A stretch of 64,000 nucleotides of DNA from Arthrobacter sp. OY3WO11 (GTDB lineage: Bacteria > Actinomycetota > Actinomycetes > Actinomycetales > Micrococcaceae): positions 1,943,633 through 2,007,632 of the forward strand of contig NZ_LWLP01000001.1 of NCBI RefSeq assembly GCF_001641125.1, written 5' to 3'. Positions 18,894 to 25,855 of this stretch are shown piece by piece; position 1 is the stretch's first letter, and each line of letters starts with the position of its first letter. The notes under the pieces were generated by a model. That model saw nothing but the letters and a program-made list of their open reading frames with translations. It was not told the DNA's origin and ran no database searches. The position numbers and the translations under genes were made by a program.

Positions 18894-18959
18894 TGGCTGG
18901 CAAGCCAGCTGATCCAGCGCAATCCGAAGCGCAGGGAAACGCAGTTTCCCTGCTGTAAG
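18894..18959 (-). promoter_or_regulatory. glnA1 leader: two hairpins and a GlnR-like half site
   Basis: In the untranslated region upstream of glnA1, CAGGGAAAC (18932-18940) pairs perfectly with GTTTCCCTG (18944-18952) across 3 nt, and GCTGGC/GCCAGC (18896-18909) forms a second small hairpin close to the gene. On the minus strand the arm is preceded by CTTAC-N6-GAAAC, resembling one half of the actinobacterial GlnR box (gTnAC-n6-GaAAC). Whether this is an operator, an attenuator or chance is open. Confidence 0.35.
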
Positions 18960-19154
18960 TACCCTGCTGGTATTACCTGCCCTGTACTGCCTGGCGGCGG
19001 ATTGCTTGAAACTGGTAACAGCCTATGGACGCGGCATTTCCCGTCCGTGTCCGCATTGTTTCGGGCAGGTTACATAGTGCCCTGATATGGCAACGCTATC
19101 TTCCGTCCACTCTGTGGTCTAACCCCATCCACAGTGTGGTCGGCGGGAAGTCGC

Positions 19155-19160
19155 TAAGCT
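19155..19160 (+). promoter_or_regulatory. -10 box, leaderless RDD gene
   Basis: TAAGCT, 6 nt before the GTG at 19167. Confidence 0.55.
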
Positions 19161-19166
19161 TGAGCC

Positions 19167-19604
19167 GTGGTAGATCGTAAAGACATCGGCTCCTGGCTCT
19201 CCGGACCCGACACATCGGGCATCTCGAAATATCCGGGCGAGCGGCTGGGACTGCCCGAGTCAGGGCCGGGCTCCATGGCGCGGGCCGGCCGCAGGATCGC
19301 GGCCATCATGATCGACTGGGGCATCGCGCTGCTCATCAGCAACTTTGCTTTCGGGGGCGATCCGTGGGCCACCCTGGCGATCTTCGCCGTCGAACAGACC
19401 CTGCTGATAGGAACCCTTGGCTACAGCATCGGACACCGTGCCATGGGCATCCACGTGGTGAAGGCCGGCGGCGGTCCCGCTGGGCCGCAGGCCGCGCTGG
19501 TGAGGTCCCTGCTGCTTTGCCTGGTCATCCCCGCGGTCATTTTCGACCCCGACCACCGCGGCCTTCACGACAAGGCGATGGACACGCTGCTGGTGCGGCG
19601 CTAG
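19167..19604 (+). CDS. RDD-family membrane protein
   Basis: 145 residues, GTG start. A soluble N-terminal segment of about 38 residues leads into the RDD domain. The signature appears as ARAGRRIAAIMIDWGIALLI (Arg...Asp-Trp, ~37-56), followed by hydrophobic segments around 68-85 and 107-125. It ends FDPDHRGLHDKAMDTLLVRR, the usual RDD C-terminus. An RDD protein beside glnA1 is a conserved actinobacterial neighbourhood; the function is unknown. Its last 4 nt overlap the 3' end of the opposing gene. Confidence 0.85.
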   Translation: MVDRKDIGSWLSGPDTSGISKYPGERLGLPESGPGSMARAGRRIAAIMIDWGIALLISNFAFGGDPWATLAIFAVEQTLLIGTLGYSIGHRAMGIHVVKAGGGPAGPQAALVRSLLLCLVIPAVIFDPDHRGLHDKAMDTLLVRR

Positions 19605-19960
19605 ACGGAGCTGGCTTCCCGAACTGCCGTGGTGCCCTGCGATGCCCGTGCGGCGTCCAGGTAGTCCCGCTTGTCTGCCCAGCGCTCGAACAGGACCGTG
19701 GCGAACGGAAAAACGGCGGAGATGCCTGCGAACAGCGCCACGACGAAGGGCCACCGCTGCAGCTTCCAGAGGGCAAGGGCGGCGATGCCATAGCCCACGA
19801 ACAGTGCGCCGTGTATGGGTCCGGCAACCTGGACGCCGATTTCGGTGGTGCCGGCAATCCACTTGAAGTACATGCCGATAAGGAGCGCCGCCCAGCTGAA
19901 GGCTTCGGCGATGGCCAAGATCCGGAATGCCCGGATCACGGCTGTTTTCTTGAAGATCAC
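19601..19960 (-). CDS. DUF3817 integral membrane protein
   Basis: 119 residues, GTG start with GAGAGGA upstream. Three hydrophobic segments (about 9-34, 42-66, 70-90) carry the family look: FRILAIAEAFSWAALLIGMYFKW followed by a glycine/histidine-containing turn VAGPIHGALFVGY. The C-terminal 30 residues are polar. Function unknown for the family. Convergent with the RDD gene, sharing 4 nt. Confidence 0.8.
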   Translation of the reverse strand: MIFKKTAVIRAFRILAIAEAFSWAALLIGMYFKWIAGTTEIGVQVAGPIHGALFVGYGIAALALWKLQRWPFVVALFAGISAVFPFATVLFERWADKRDYLDAARASQGTTAVREASSV

Positions 19961-19998
19961 GATACTGTCCTCTCCTGCCGTGAAAGCGGCAAAGAAAC

Positions 19999-20031
19999 GC
20001 CCCGGCTGCCGGCCGGAGCCGGAACCGGGGC
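19999..20031 (-). terminator. Possible terminator after the DUF4191 gene
   Basis: GCCCCGG (19999-20005) pairs with CCGGGGC (20025-20031) with further internal GC pairing; located 12 nt after the stop. No T run. Confidence 0.4.
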
Positions 20032-20042
20032 AGGTTCAAAAA

Positions 20043-20795
20043 CTAGCGTCCGCGGTTGGGACGTGCCTTGTAGGGGTCGATGCCCTTGGGGATCGGGAGA
20101 CGGTTGCCCAGTGAGGCGATGCGCTTGGACACTGCGTTCACCTCAAGCTTGGTCAATTCCTTTTTGAGCTTGCCCATCTTCTTGGCTACCTCGCTGATGG
20201 GCACCTGCCCCTCGCCCCGGCCGCTTTCGATGACGTGGACAGTGACGTTCGGCAGGATGCGCGCAAGGCGTTTGCGTTCCGCGTCCAGCAGCGGCTTTAC
20301 CCGGTGCGTGGGGCCTTCGCTGACGAGGACGATGCCGGGGCGGCCGATAGCGCGGAAGACGGCGTCCTGCGTCCGCGGGTTAACCGCAACAGGCTGTTCC
20401 TCGGTGATCCAGCCGCGGCGGAGCGTTCCCAGTGCGGCGCCGGAAGCGCCGGGCTGGTTCTCGATCTGGGCGAATGCGGCGCGCTCTGCCCTGCGGGACA
20501 GGATGAACGTGGCGCCGAGCAGGCCCAAGGGGATGCCGATGATCAGGCCGGTGATCCAGTTATCCAGCCAGTAGCCCACCAGGAAGCTGACAGCCACGAC
20601 GCCAAGGAATACCAGCAGCATGAGCCACGGAACCATGGGGTCATGACGGCGGGTCATGGTGAAGACTTCGCGGATCTGCTTAAGCCGGCTGGGCTTCTTG
20701 GCCTTCGCTTCTTTCGGCTTGCGGGAGAAGAGGCCACGCTTGACTGCGCTGGAGCCAGACGGAGTGGAGTTGCTGGAATCAGGGGATTTCGCCAT
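20043..20795 (-). CDS. DUF4191 membrane protein
   Basis: 250 residues. Basic N-terminus, two adjacent membrane segments (about 53-70 and 75-97: WLMLLVFLGVVAVSFLVGYW, then GLIIGIPLGLLGATFIL), then a soluble domain with RRGWITEEQPVAVNPRTQD and GRPGIVLVSEGPTHRVKPLL. It ends in a lysine-rich helix and a proline/arginine tail. Corresponds to M. tuberculosis Rv2219, always beside lipA; role unknown. Possible -10 TAGAAT lies 9 nt before the ATG. Confidence 0.85.
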   Translation of the reverse strand: MAKSPDSSNSTPSGSSAVKRGLFSRKPKEAKAKKPSRLKQIREVFTMTRRHDPMVPWLMLLVFLGVVAVSFLVGYWLDNWITGLIIGIPLGLLGATFILSRRAERAAFAQIENQPGASGAALGTLRRGWITEEQPVAVNPRTQDAVFRAIGRPGIVLVSEGPTHRVKPLLDAERKRLARILPNVTVHVIESGRGEGQVPISEVAKKMGKLKKELTKLEVNAVSKRIASLGNRLPIPKGIDPYKARPNRGR

Positions 20796-20804
20796 AGTGC
20801 CTTA

Positions 20805-20810
20805 ATTCTA
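20805..20810 (-). promoter_or_regulatory. -10 box, DUF4191 gene
   Basis: TAGAAT on the minus strand, 9 nt before the ATG; implies a leader of only 2-3 nt. Confidence 0.45.
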
Positions 20811-20821
20811 CGTGACCAAAG

Positions 20822-20863
20822 CCGAAGGACCGGCACCGGATTATTCGGGTGCCGGTCCTTCGG
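20822..20863 (-). terminator. lipA terminator
   Basis: Perfect 16-bp arms (CCGAAGGACCGGCACC and its complement) with a 10-nt loop, 30 nt after the lipA stop. It separates lipA from the DUF4191 gene, which therefore probably has its own promoter. Confidence 0.8.
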
Positions 20864-20892
20864 GGACGCTGCGTTTCGTTCGGAACTGCAGA

Positions 20893-21900
20893 TCAGTGGT
20901 GTGCCGCGATGAGTGAGCTGGCTTCCTGGCGGGTGCTGCCGGAGGACTCGATGTGGGCGAGTTCGGCGGGGATGTCCCAGCCTTTCTTTCGCATCGCGGT
21001 GGCCCAGAGCCGCCCGGCGCGGTAGGAGGAACGGACCAGCGGCCCGGACATGACGCCGAGGAACCCGATCTCGGTGGCCTCGTCCTGGAGGTCCACGAAT
21101 TCCTGCGGCTTGACCCACCGGTCCACCGGCAGGTGCCGCTCACTCGGGCGCAGGTACTGGGTGATGGTGATCAGGTCGCAGCCGGCCTCGTGCAGGTCCC
21201 GCAGGGCCTCTGAGATCTCCTCGCGGGTCTCGCCCATGCCCAGGATCAGGTTGGACTTGGTGACCATGCCCAGGTTCCGGCCCTGCGTGATCACATCCAG
21301 GGACCGCTCGTACCGGAACGCCGGACGGATCCGCTTGAAAATCCGCGGCACGGTCTCCACGTTGTGCGCGAACACCTCGGGTTTTGAATCGCAGATCGCT
21401 TTGATGTGTTCGGGTTTGCCGGAGAAGTCCGGGATCAGCAGTTCGACGCCGGTGCCGGGGTTCAGCTCGTGGATCTTCCGGACCGTCTCGGCGTACAGCC
21501 ACACGCCCTCGTCTTCGAGGTCGTCGCGGGCCACGCCGGTGACGGTGGCGTAGCGCAGCTGCATCGCCTGCACGGAGCGGGCCACCTTGGTGGGTTCGAA
21601 CATGTCCACCGGGGAGGGCTTGCCGGTATCGATCTGGCAAAAATCACAGCGCCGGGTGCACTCGGACCCGCCGATCAGGAACGTGGCTTCCTTGTCCTCC
21701 CAGCACTCGAAGATGTTGGGGCAGCCAGCCTCCTCACACACCGTGTGCAGGCCCTCTTTCTTGACCAGGTTCTTGAGCTGGACAAACTCCGGGCCCATCT
21801 GGACCTTCGCCTTGATCCACTCCGGCTTGCGCTCCACCGGAACAGCAGAATTGCGCTGTTCAACGCGCAAAAGCTTCCGGCCTTCAGGTGCCAATGTCAC
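20893..21900 (-). CDS. lipA: Lipoyl synthase
   Basis: 335 residues, GTG start with GAAGGAG upstream. Radical-SAM enzyme inserting two sulfurs into the octanoyl group on lipoyl domains. Auxiliary cluster: [12 protein letters not shown] (~55-66). Radical-SAM cluster: CTRRCDFC (CxxxCxxC, ~81-88). The C-terminal [11 protein letters not shown] supplies the conserved RSSY serine ligand. It overlaps the end of lipB (GTGA junction), so lipB-lipA are one unit. Its product is used by the E2 encoded at 30.7-32.4 kb. Confidence 0.97.
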   Translation of the reverse strand: MTLAPEGRKLLRVEQRNSAVPVERKPEWIKAKVQMGPEFVQLKNLVKKEGLHTVCEEAGCPNIFECWEDKEATFLIGGSECTRRCDFCQIDTGKPSPVDMFEPTKVARSVQAMQLRYATVTGVARDDLEDEGVWLYAETVRKIHELNPGTGVELLIPDFSGKPEHIKAICDSKPEVFAHNVETVPRIFKRIRPAFRYERSLDVITQGRNLGMVTKSNLILGMGETREEISEALRDLHEAGCDLITITQYLRPSERHLPVDRWVKPQEFVDLQDEATEIGFLGVMSGPLVRSSYRAGRLWATAMRKKGWDIPAELAHIESSGSTRQEASSLIAAHH

Positions 21901-22565
21901 AGTAGAGCTCCTTCGGGGGTAGCGACCAGGGCGTCTTCATTCTTGCGCAGTTCTTCAGTAATGCGGGACACGAGGTCAGCCGGGCCGACGTCATAGCCGG
22001 TTTCCTGGGCGATGGTTGTCACGCCGGCGTCAGTGATGCCGCAGGCGATGATCTGGGAATAGGGGGTGAGGTCGTTGTTGCAGTTGATGGCGAACCCATG
22101 CATGGTTACGCCCTCATGCACCCGGATGCCGATGGCGGCGATCTTCCGGTCCGGGCCCTTGCTGTCCGCGGTGATCCAGACGCCGGCCCTGCCCTTGATG
22201 CGGACTGCGGTGATTCCGTAATCGGCCAACACAGCGATGATCACGGCTTCCAGGCGTTCCACATAGTCGCGGATGCCTGCCCGGTTCTTCAGCTTGATAA
22301 TGGGATATCCCACCAGCTGGCCGGGCCCATGCCATGTCAGTTTTCCACCCCGGTCCACGGGCACCACCGGCGTGCCGTCGAAGGGCCGTTCATGATCCTC
22401 GGTCCGTTTGCCGGCAGTGTAGACCGCCGCGTGTTCCAGGAGGAGGACAGTGCTTGGGGCTACCCCCGCGACCACTTTGTCGTGGAGTTCGCTCTGGATC
22501 TGCCAGCCACGGGTGTAGTCGACAAAATCGGGAGCAAGACCCAGCTGTGAAAACTCAAGAGTCAT
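21897..22565 (-). CDS. lipB: Octanoyl-(acyl carrier protein):protein N-octanoyltransferase
   Basis: 222 residues. Transfers octanoate from ACP to lipoyl-domain lysines, the first step of lipoate assembly. Motifs: [18 protein letters not shown] (~72-89), the lysine in [17 protein letters not shown], and the thioester cysteine in QIIACGITD. Translationally coupled to lipA. The start is preceded by TAAGCT at 7 nt and has no Shine-Dalgarno sequence. Confidence 0.96.
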   Translation of the reverse strand: MTLEFSQLGLAPDFVDYTRGWQIQSELHDKVVAGVAPSTVLLLEHAAVYTAGKRTEDHERPFDGTPVVPVDRGGKLTWHGPGQLVGYPIIKLKNRAGIRDYVERLEAVIIAVLADYGITAVRIKGRAGVWITADSKGPDRKIAAIGIRVHEGVTMHGFAINCNNDLTPYSQIIACGITDAGVTTIAQETGYDVGPADLVSRITEELRKNEDALVATPEGALL

Positions 22566-22572
22566 GGCATCC

Positions 22573-22578
22573 AGCTTA
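22573..22578 (-). promoter_or_regulatory. -10 box, leaderless lipBA operon
   Basis: TAAGCT on the minus strand, 7 nt before the lipB ATG. Confidence 0.5.
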
Positions 22579-22726
22579 GACCCCGTGGCGTTCCGTGCCC
22601 GGTTTAGTGCTTAAGCTCACCCGCCAGCCAGAGGCACGTCACACGCACTCCCACTGTGGCAGCACGCTGCCGCGTGGCCTGTGGATAACTTCTGCACGGC
22701 GAACGGGATTCGGCTAGACATGTCGT

Positions 22727-24706
22727 ATGGAAATTTCGCAGGTTCCCGAGGTGCCCGGCTTCGCCGTGGGACGCATGCTGGGCCGCGGAGGGAGCGCGAC
22801 GGTCTGGCTGGCCAGGGAAAACCGGACCGGCCGGGACTTTGCCCTCAAGTGCTTCCACCCCGGCAAGGGCGGTCCAGCCGGCGGTGAACCGCTGACCGGG
22901 GACGCGGTCCGGCGTGAGATCCGCATCCTGTCGGTCCTGGACCACCAGCACCTGGTCAAAGCACATGACGCCATCCGCCTTCCGGGACTGCCGGAAGACG
23001 GCACGGCCCTGGTGATGGATTATGCTCCCGGCGGCTCCCTGGCCGCCCTGGTGGCCAGCCGCGGAAGGCTGAGCGTTGGCGAAACGGTGACGGTGCTGAC
23101 ACCCATCGCCCAAGCCGTGGGATACCTGCACAGCAAGGGATTCACCCACGCGGACGTCTCGCCGGGGAACGTCCTGTTCACCGGCCAGGGCAAACCCTTG
23201 CTGTCCGACGTCGGCATCGCGCGTATGCTGGGCGACCCCGGCTGTGCTGCAGCGTCAGGAACTCCAGGCTTCGTGGACCCGTCACCGGTGGACGCAGTGC
23301 GTGGCCTGCAACCCGAAAGGGATGTCTTTTCGACGGCGGCGCTGGGCTGGTTCTGCCTCACAGGCCAGGCTCCGCCAAGGACCTCGGGCCGGCCGCCGCT
23401 GCCGCTCCTGGTCCCCGACGTTCCGCGGGAGCTGGCGGCTGCGCTGGAAGCAGGCCTGAACGAGGACCGGCGTGCCCGGCCCACCGCCGCGGCGCTGGCA
23501 ACGGCCGTCTACCGCAGCGCGTCGCCCCGGCCACTTGACCTCGCGGCCTCCGTCCATCCCACGGTGATTCCGGAGCTGTTGACCCGCCGGCAGGATTCGG
23601 CAACGTCCCGGCCGCGGGCAGCTGCGGAAAAGTACAAGGCCGCAGGCAGGTGGATCGCCACTGCCAGGTGGTCGGGCCTGCCCTTTTCCGGGCCGCGCAT
23701 GCCGTTCCCGCAGTCCGTCAACGAACGCCGCACCTCCGCCGGGAAGCATGCCGGCCCAGCACATGTTGGCACAGCAGATGTTGGCAGTGCGCAAGCCGCC
23801 CCAGCAGAGTTTGTCACAGCAGATGCCAGCACAGCACAACCCGGCACAGCAGATGCCGGCACAGCACAACCCGGCACAGCAGATGCCGGCACAGCACAAC
23901 CCGGCACAGCAGATGCCGGCACGGCACTGCCCGGCCTGGCTCACATGGGCAGGGGACGGCGCCGTTCGTCCCTGCGGCGCCGCGTGCCACTGTTGCGCGG
24001 GATCCTCCCATCGTCCGCCGTGGTAGTGGTGGCGGCCGCGGCGTGGTGGCTTGCGGGAGCTACGGGACTGCCGGCCGGACCAGGTCCTGCGTCAGAGTCC
24101 GTCACTGCGCCGGAGTCCGTCGTGGGGCAGGAACCCGCCAGCGGACAGGGTCCCGATAATCCGGCGGGTGGGACTGAGGCACATGAAACGGCGGCAAGCG
24201 AAACAGCGAAAGCCTTCTCCGGCGCCTCAACCGAAAGTGGCGGAAGCGAAAAGGGAGCAGACAAGAACAGCCGGGGCGATGCTAGTGGCGGCCCTGCGGT
24301 GGCCAGGCAGCAGGCGCGGGCGTCGGACCCCATCCAGGCTGTCCAGGGCCTCGCTGCCCTGCGGGACCTGGCGTTCAGCACAGGAGAGCTCGGCCTGCTG
24401 GACGAGGTGAATGCGGAAGGTTCGCCGGCAGCTGCCGCCGATGGGCGGACGGCCGAACGGCTTCGCAGCTCCGGCCACGTCCTCGCCGGGTTTTCCAGCA
24501 CCCTTGCGGACCTCCGTACGGAGGACGGTGCCACAGCCACCCACGCCGTGGTGCAGGTGCGCTCCAGTTCTTCCGCATATGCGGAGAGGAATGCCGGGGG
24601 CTCCATCGTAGGGGAGGGCCCGGCCGGCACCAGCCGCCAGCTCCGGCTGGTCCTCGTGGCCGTGGACGGCACATGGCGCATCAGTGAAATCCTCCCAGGG
24701 GACTGA
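22727..24706 (+). CDS. Membrane-anchored Ser/Thr protein kinase with a tandem-repeat linker
   Basis: 659 residues. Kinase domain (about 12-265): glycine loop GRGGSATVWLA (19-29), ATP lysine K41 in FALKCF, catalytic loop HADVSPGN with Asp143 and Asn148, and metal Asp161 in SDVGIAR. The usual arginine of HRD is Ala142, so it is a non-RD kinase, and DFG reads DVG. A proline/alanine linker contains four 10-residue repeats (364-403). A basic stretch and one membrane segment (~426-446) then lead to an extracytoplasmic domain of about 210 residues with no known sensor motif (no PASTA). A TAGACA hexamer lies 6 nt before the start. Divergent from lipB; substrate unknown. Confidence 0.88.
   Translation: MEISQVPEVPGFAVGRMLGRGGSATVWLARENRTGRDFALKCFHPGKGGPAGGEPLTGDAVRREIRILSVLDHQHLVKAHDAIRLPGLPEDGTALVMDYAPGGSLAALVASRGRLSVGETVTVLTPIAQAVGYLHSKGFTHADVSPGNVLFTGQGKPLLSDVGIARMLGDPGCAAASGTPGFVDPSPVDAVRGLQPERDVFSTAALGWFCLTGQAPPRTSGRPPLPLLVPDVPRELAAALEAGLNEDRRARPTAAALATAVYRSASPRPLDLAASVHPTVIPELLTRRQDSATSRPRAAAEKYKAAGRWIATARWSGLPFSGPRMPFPQSVNERRTSAGKHAGPAHVGTADVGSAQAAPAEFVTADASTAQPGTADAGTAQPGTADAGTAQPGTADAGTALPGLAHMGRGRRRSSLRRRVPLLRGILPSSAVVVVAAAAWWLAGATGLPAGPGPASESVTAPESVVGQEPASGQGPDNPAGGTEAHETAASETAKAFSGASTESGGSEKGADKNSRGDASGGPAVARQQARASDPIQAVQGLAALRDLAFSTGELGLLDEVNAEGSPAAAADGRTAERLRSSGHVLAGFSSTLADLRTEDGATATHAVVQVRSSSSAYAERNAGGSIVGEGPAGTSRQLRLVLVAVDGTWRISEILPGD
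23816..23935 (+). repeat. Four tandem 30-bp repeats inside the kinase gene
   Basis: Units start at 23816, 23846, 23876 and 23906 and encode TADASTAQPG, TADAGTAQPG twice, and TADAGTALPG. Upstream degenerate copies (GTADVGSAQ) suggest past expansion. The unit is a multiple of three, so copy-number change keeps the frame and alters only linker length between kinase and membrane segment. Confidence 0.9.
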
Positions 24707-24751
24707 TCCTCGCGGGTCCGGTCCGGTTTTCGTGCGACCGGTTTTCCCGGT

Positions 24752-24797
24752 CCGTTGCCCGTTGCCCGTTGCCCGTTGCCCGTTACCGGTACCGGTA
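24752..24797. repeat. Intergenic heptamer/hexamer microsatellite
   Basis: CCGTTGC four times (24752-24779), then CCGTTA and two CCGGTA units. Lies in the 182-nt space between the convergent kinase and epimerase genes; no gene or clear terminator stem is otherwise seen there. Confidence 0.85.
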
Positions 24798-24888
24798 CCG
24801 TTTCCGCCCGCCGTGCCGCTTCGCCTGTGCCGCTTCCGCCCGCACATGGGACTTCCGGCGAAGCGTGCGTGGCGGAGCCTCTGCCTGC

Positions 24889-25782
24889 CTAGTCCTTGCC
24901 GGCAACCCACTGGGCGGCCTGTGCCACCGTGGGGTGCTGCCACACGAACCTGGCCTCCAGGAGCACCGCGGGTTCCATACGCTGGCTGGAAAGGAGGAGT
25001 TCCTCCGCCAGATCACGCATCAGCAGCCGCAGCACAGGGGCCGGAACCCGCAGGGCTGCCGGCCGGTGCAGTGCACGGGCAATTTCCCCCACCAGGGTGC
25101 TCACGTCAGCCTGCTCGGGAGCGCAGAGGTTCACGGGCCCGCTGACCGGTGACTCAAGCAGAAAGAGGAATGCCGCTGATACGTCCGGCAGGGTGACCCA
25201 GGGCCAGTACTGCCGGCCGCTTCCGAGCGGTCCGCCTACGCCCAGCCGGATCAGGGGCAGCAGCCTGCCCAGCGCGCCGCCAGACCGGCTGAGGACAACG
25301 CCTGTCCGGGTAGTCACCACCCGCACCCCTGCCGGAGCCGAACGGGCCGCGTCCTCCCACTCAACGCAGATCCGCGACAAGGTTCCTGATCCCGGCGGTG
25401 CGGATTCCCGGAGGACGGTGTTGCCGGCGTCGCCGTAGTAGTTCGAGCCGGACTGGCTGATAAAGACCGGGGGCGGGGAATCCAATTGCCGCATCGCGTG
25501 GGTGAGCGTCCGCGTGGAGCCAACCCGCGAATTGAACAGCTCCTCCACCCGTTTGCGCGTCCAGGGCCGGTCCCCGATTCCAGCGCCGGAAAGGTTAACC
25601 ACGGTATCCGCCCCGGCCAGCGCCTGCGGATCCAGGTCCCCGGCCGCGGGATCCCACCTGATCTCGGACGCGGAGGCAGGGTCCCCCCTGACGAGGGACA
25701 CGACGTCGTGTCCCGCCTTCGTGAAGGTGTCTGACATGGAAGTGCCGAGGAGCCCGGAGGCGCCGGCCATGACGATGCGCAT
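24889..25782 (-). CDS. TIGR01777-family epimerase (extended SDR)
   Basis: 297 residues from the ATG at 25782 (a GTG at 25797 would add five residues). NAD(P)-binding Rossmann start RIVMAGASGLLGTSM (~2-16), then VVNLSGAGIGDRPWT and the NSRVGSTRTL helix typical of TIGR01777, YYGDAG (active-site Tyr region) and the C-terminal DUF1731-like segment (RVPAPVLRLLMRDLAEELL). Reaction unknown for the family. In M. tuberculosis the homologue (Rv2216) also lies between dlaT and lipB, so the position is conserved although a kinase has been inserted here. Confidence 0.88.
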   Translation of the reverse strand: MRIVMAGASGLLGTSMSDTFTKAGHDVVSLVRGDPASASEIRWDPAAGDLDPQALAGADTVVNLSGAGIGDRPWTRKRVEELFNSRVGSTRTLTHAMRQLDSPPPVFISQSGSNYYGDAGNTVLRESAPPGSGTLSRICVEWEDAARSAPAGVRVVTTRTGVVLSRSGGALGRLLPLIRLGVGGPLGSGRQYWPWVTLPDVSAAFLFLLESPVSGPVNLCAPEQADVSTLVGEIARALHRPAALRVPAPVLRLLMRDLAEELLLSSQRMEPAVLLEARFVWQHPTVAQAAQWVAGKD

Positions 25783-25843
25783 GGTCCATCTCACCACGCC
25801 GCAGCGCCGGCGGCACCTCCCGACAGGCCGCAGGAGGGTTGAC

Positions 25844-25849
25844 TATGAT
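25844..25849 (+). promoter_or_regulatory. -10 box, leaderless tricorn gene
   Basis: TATGAT, 6 nt before the ATG at 25856; no Shine-Dalgarno sequence between. Confidence 0.6.
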
Positions 25850-25855
25850 CGAACG

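Noticed and set aside
23816..23935. Possible CRISPR array (30-bp repeats)
   Set aside because: Repeats are directly contiguous without spacers and lie in frame inside a gene.
23282..23944. Minus-strand frame with CCAGICCAGLC repeats (Cys-rich protein)
   Set aside because: Produced by reading the 30-bp kinase repeat backwards; a repeat whose unit is a multiple of three repeats in all frames. No start site or conserved flanks.
25502..25855. N-terminal extension of the tricorn gene
   Set aside because: Overlaps the opposite epimerase gene and precedes an ATG with a TATGAT box at 6 nt and the family N-terminus.
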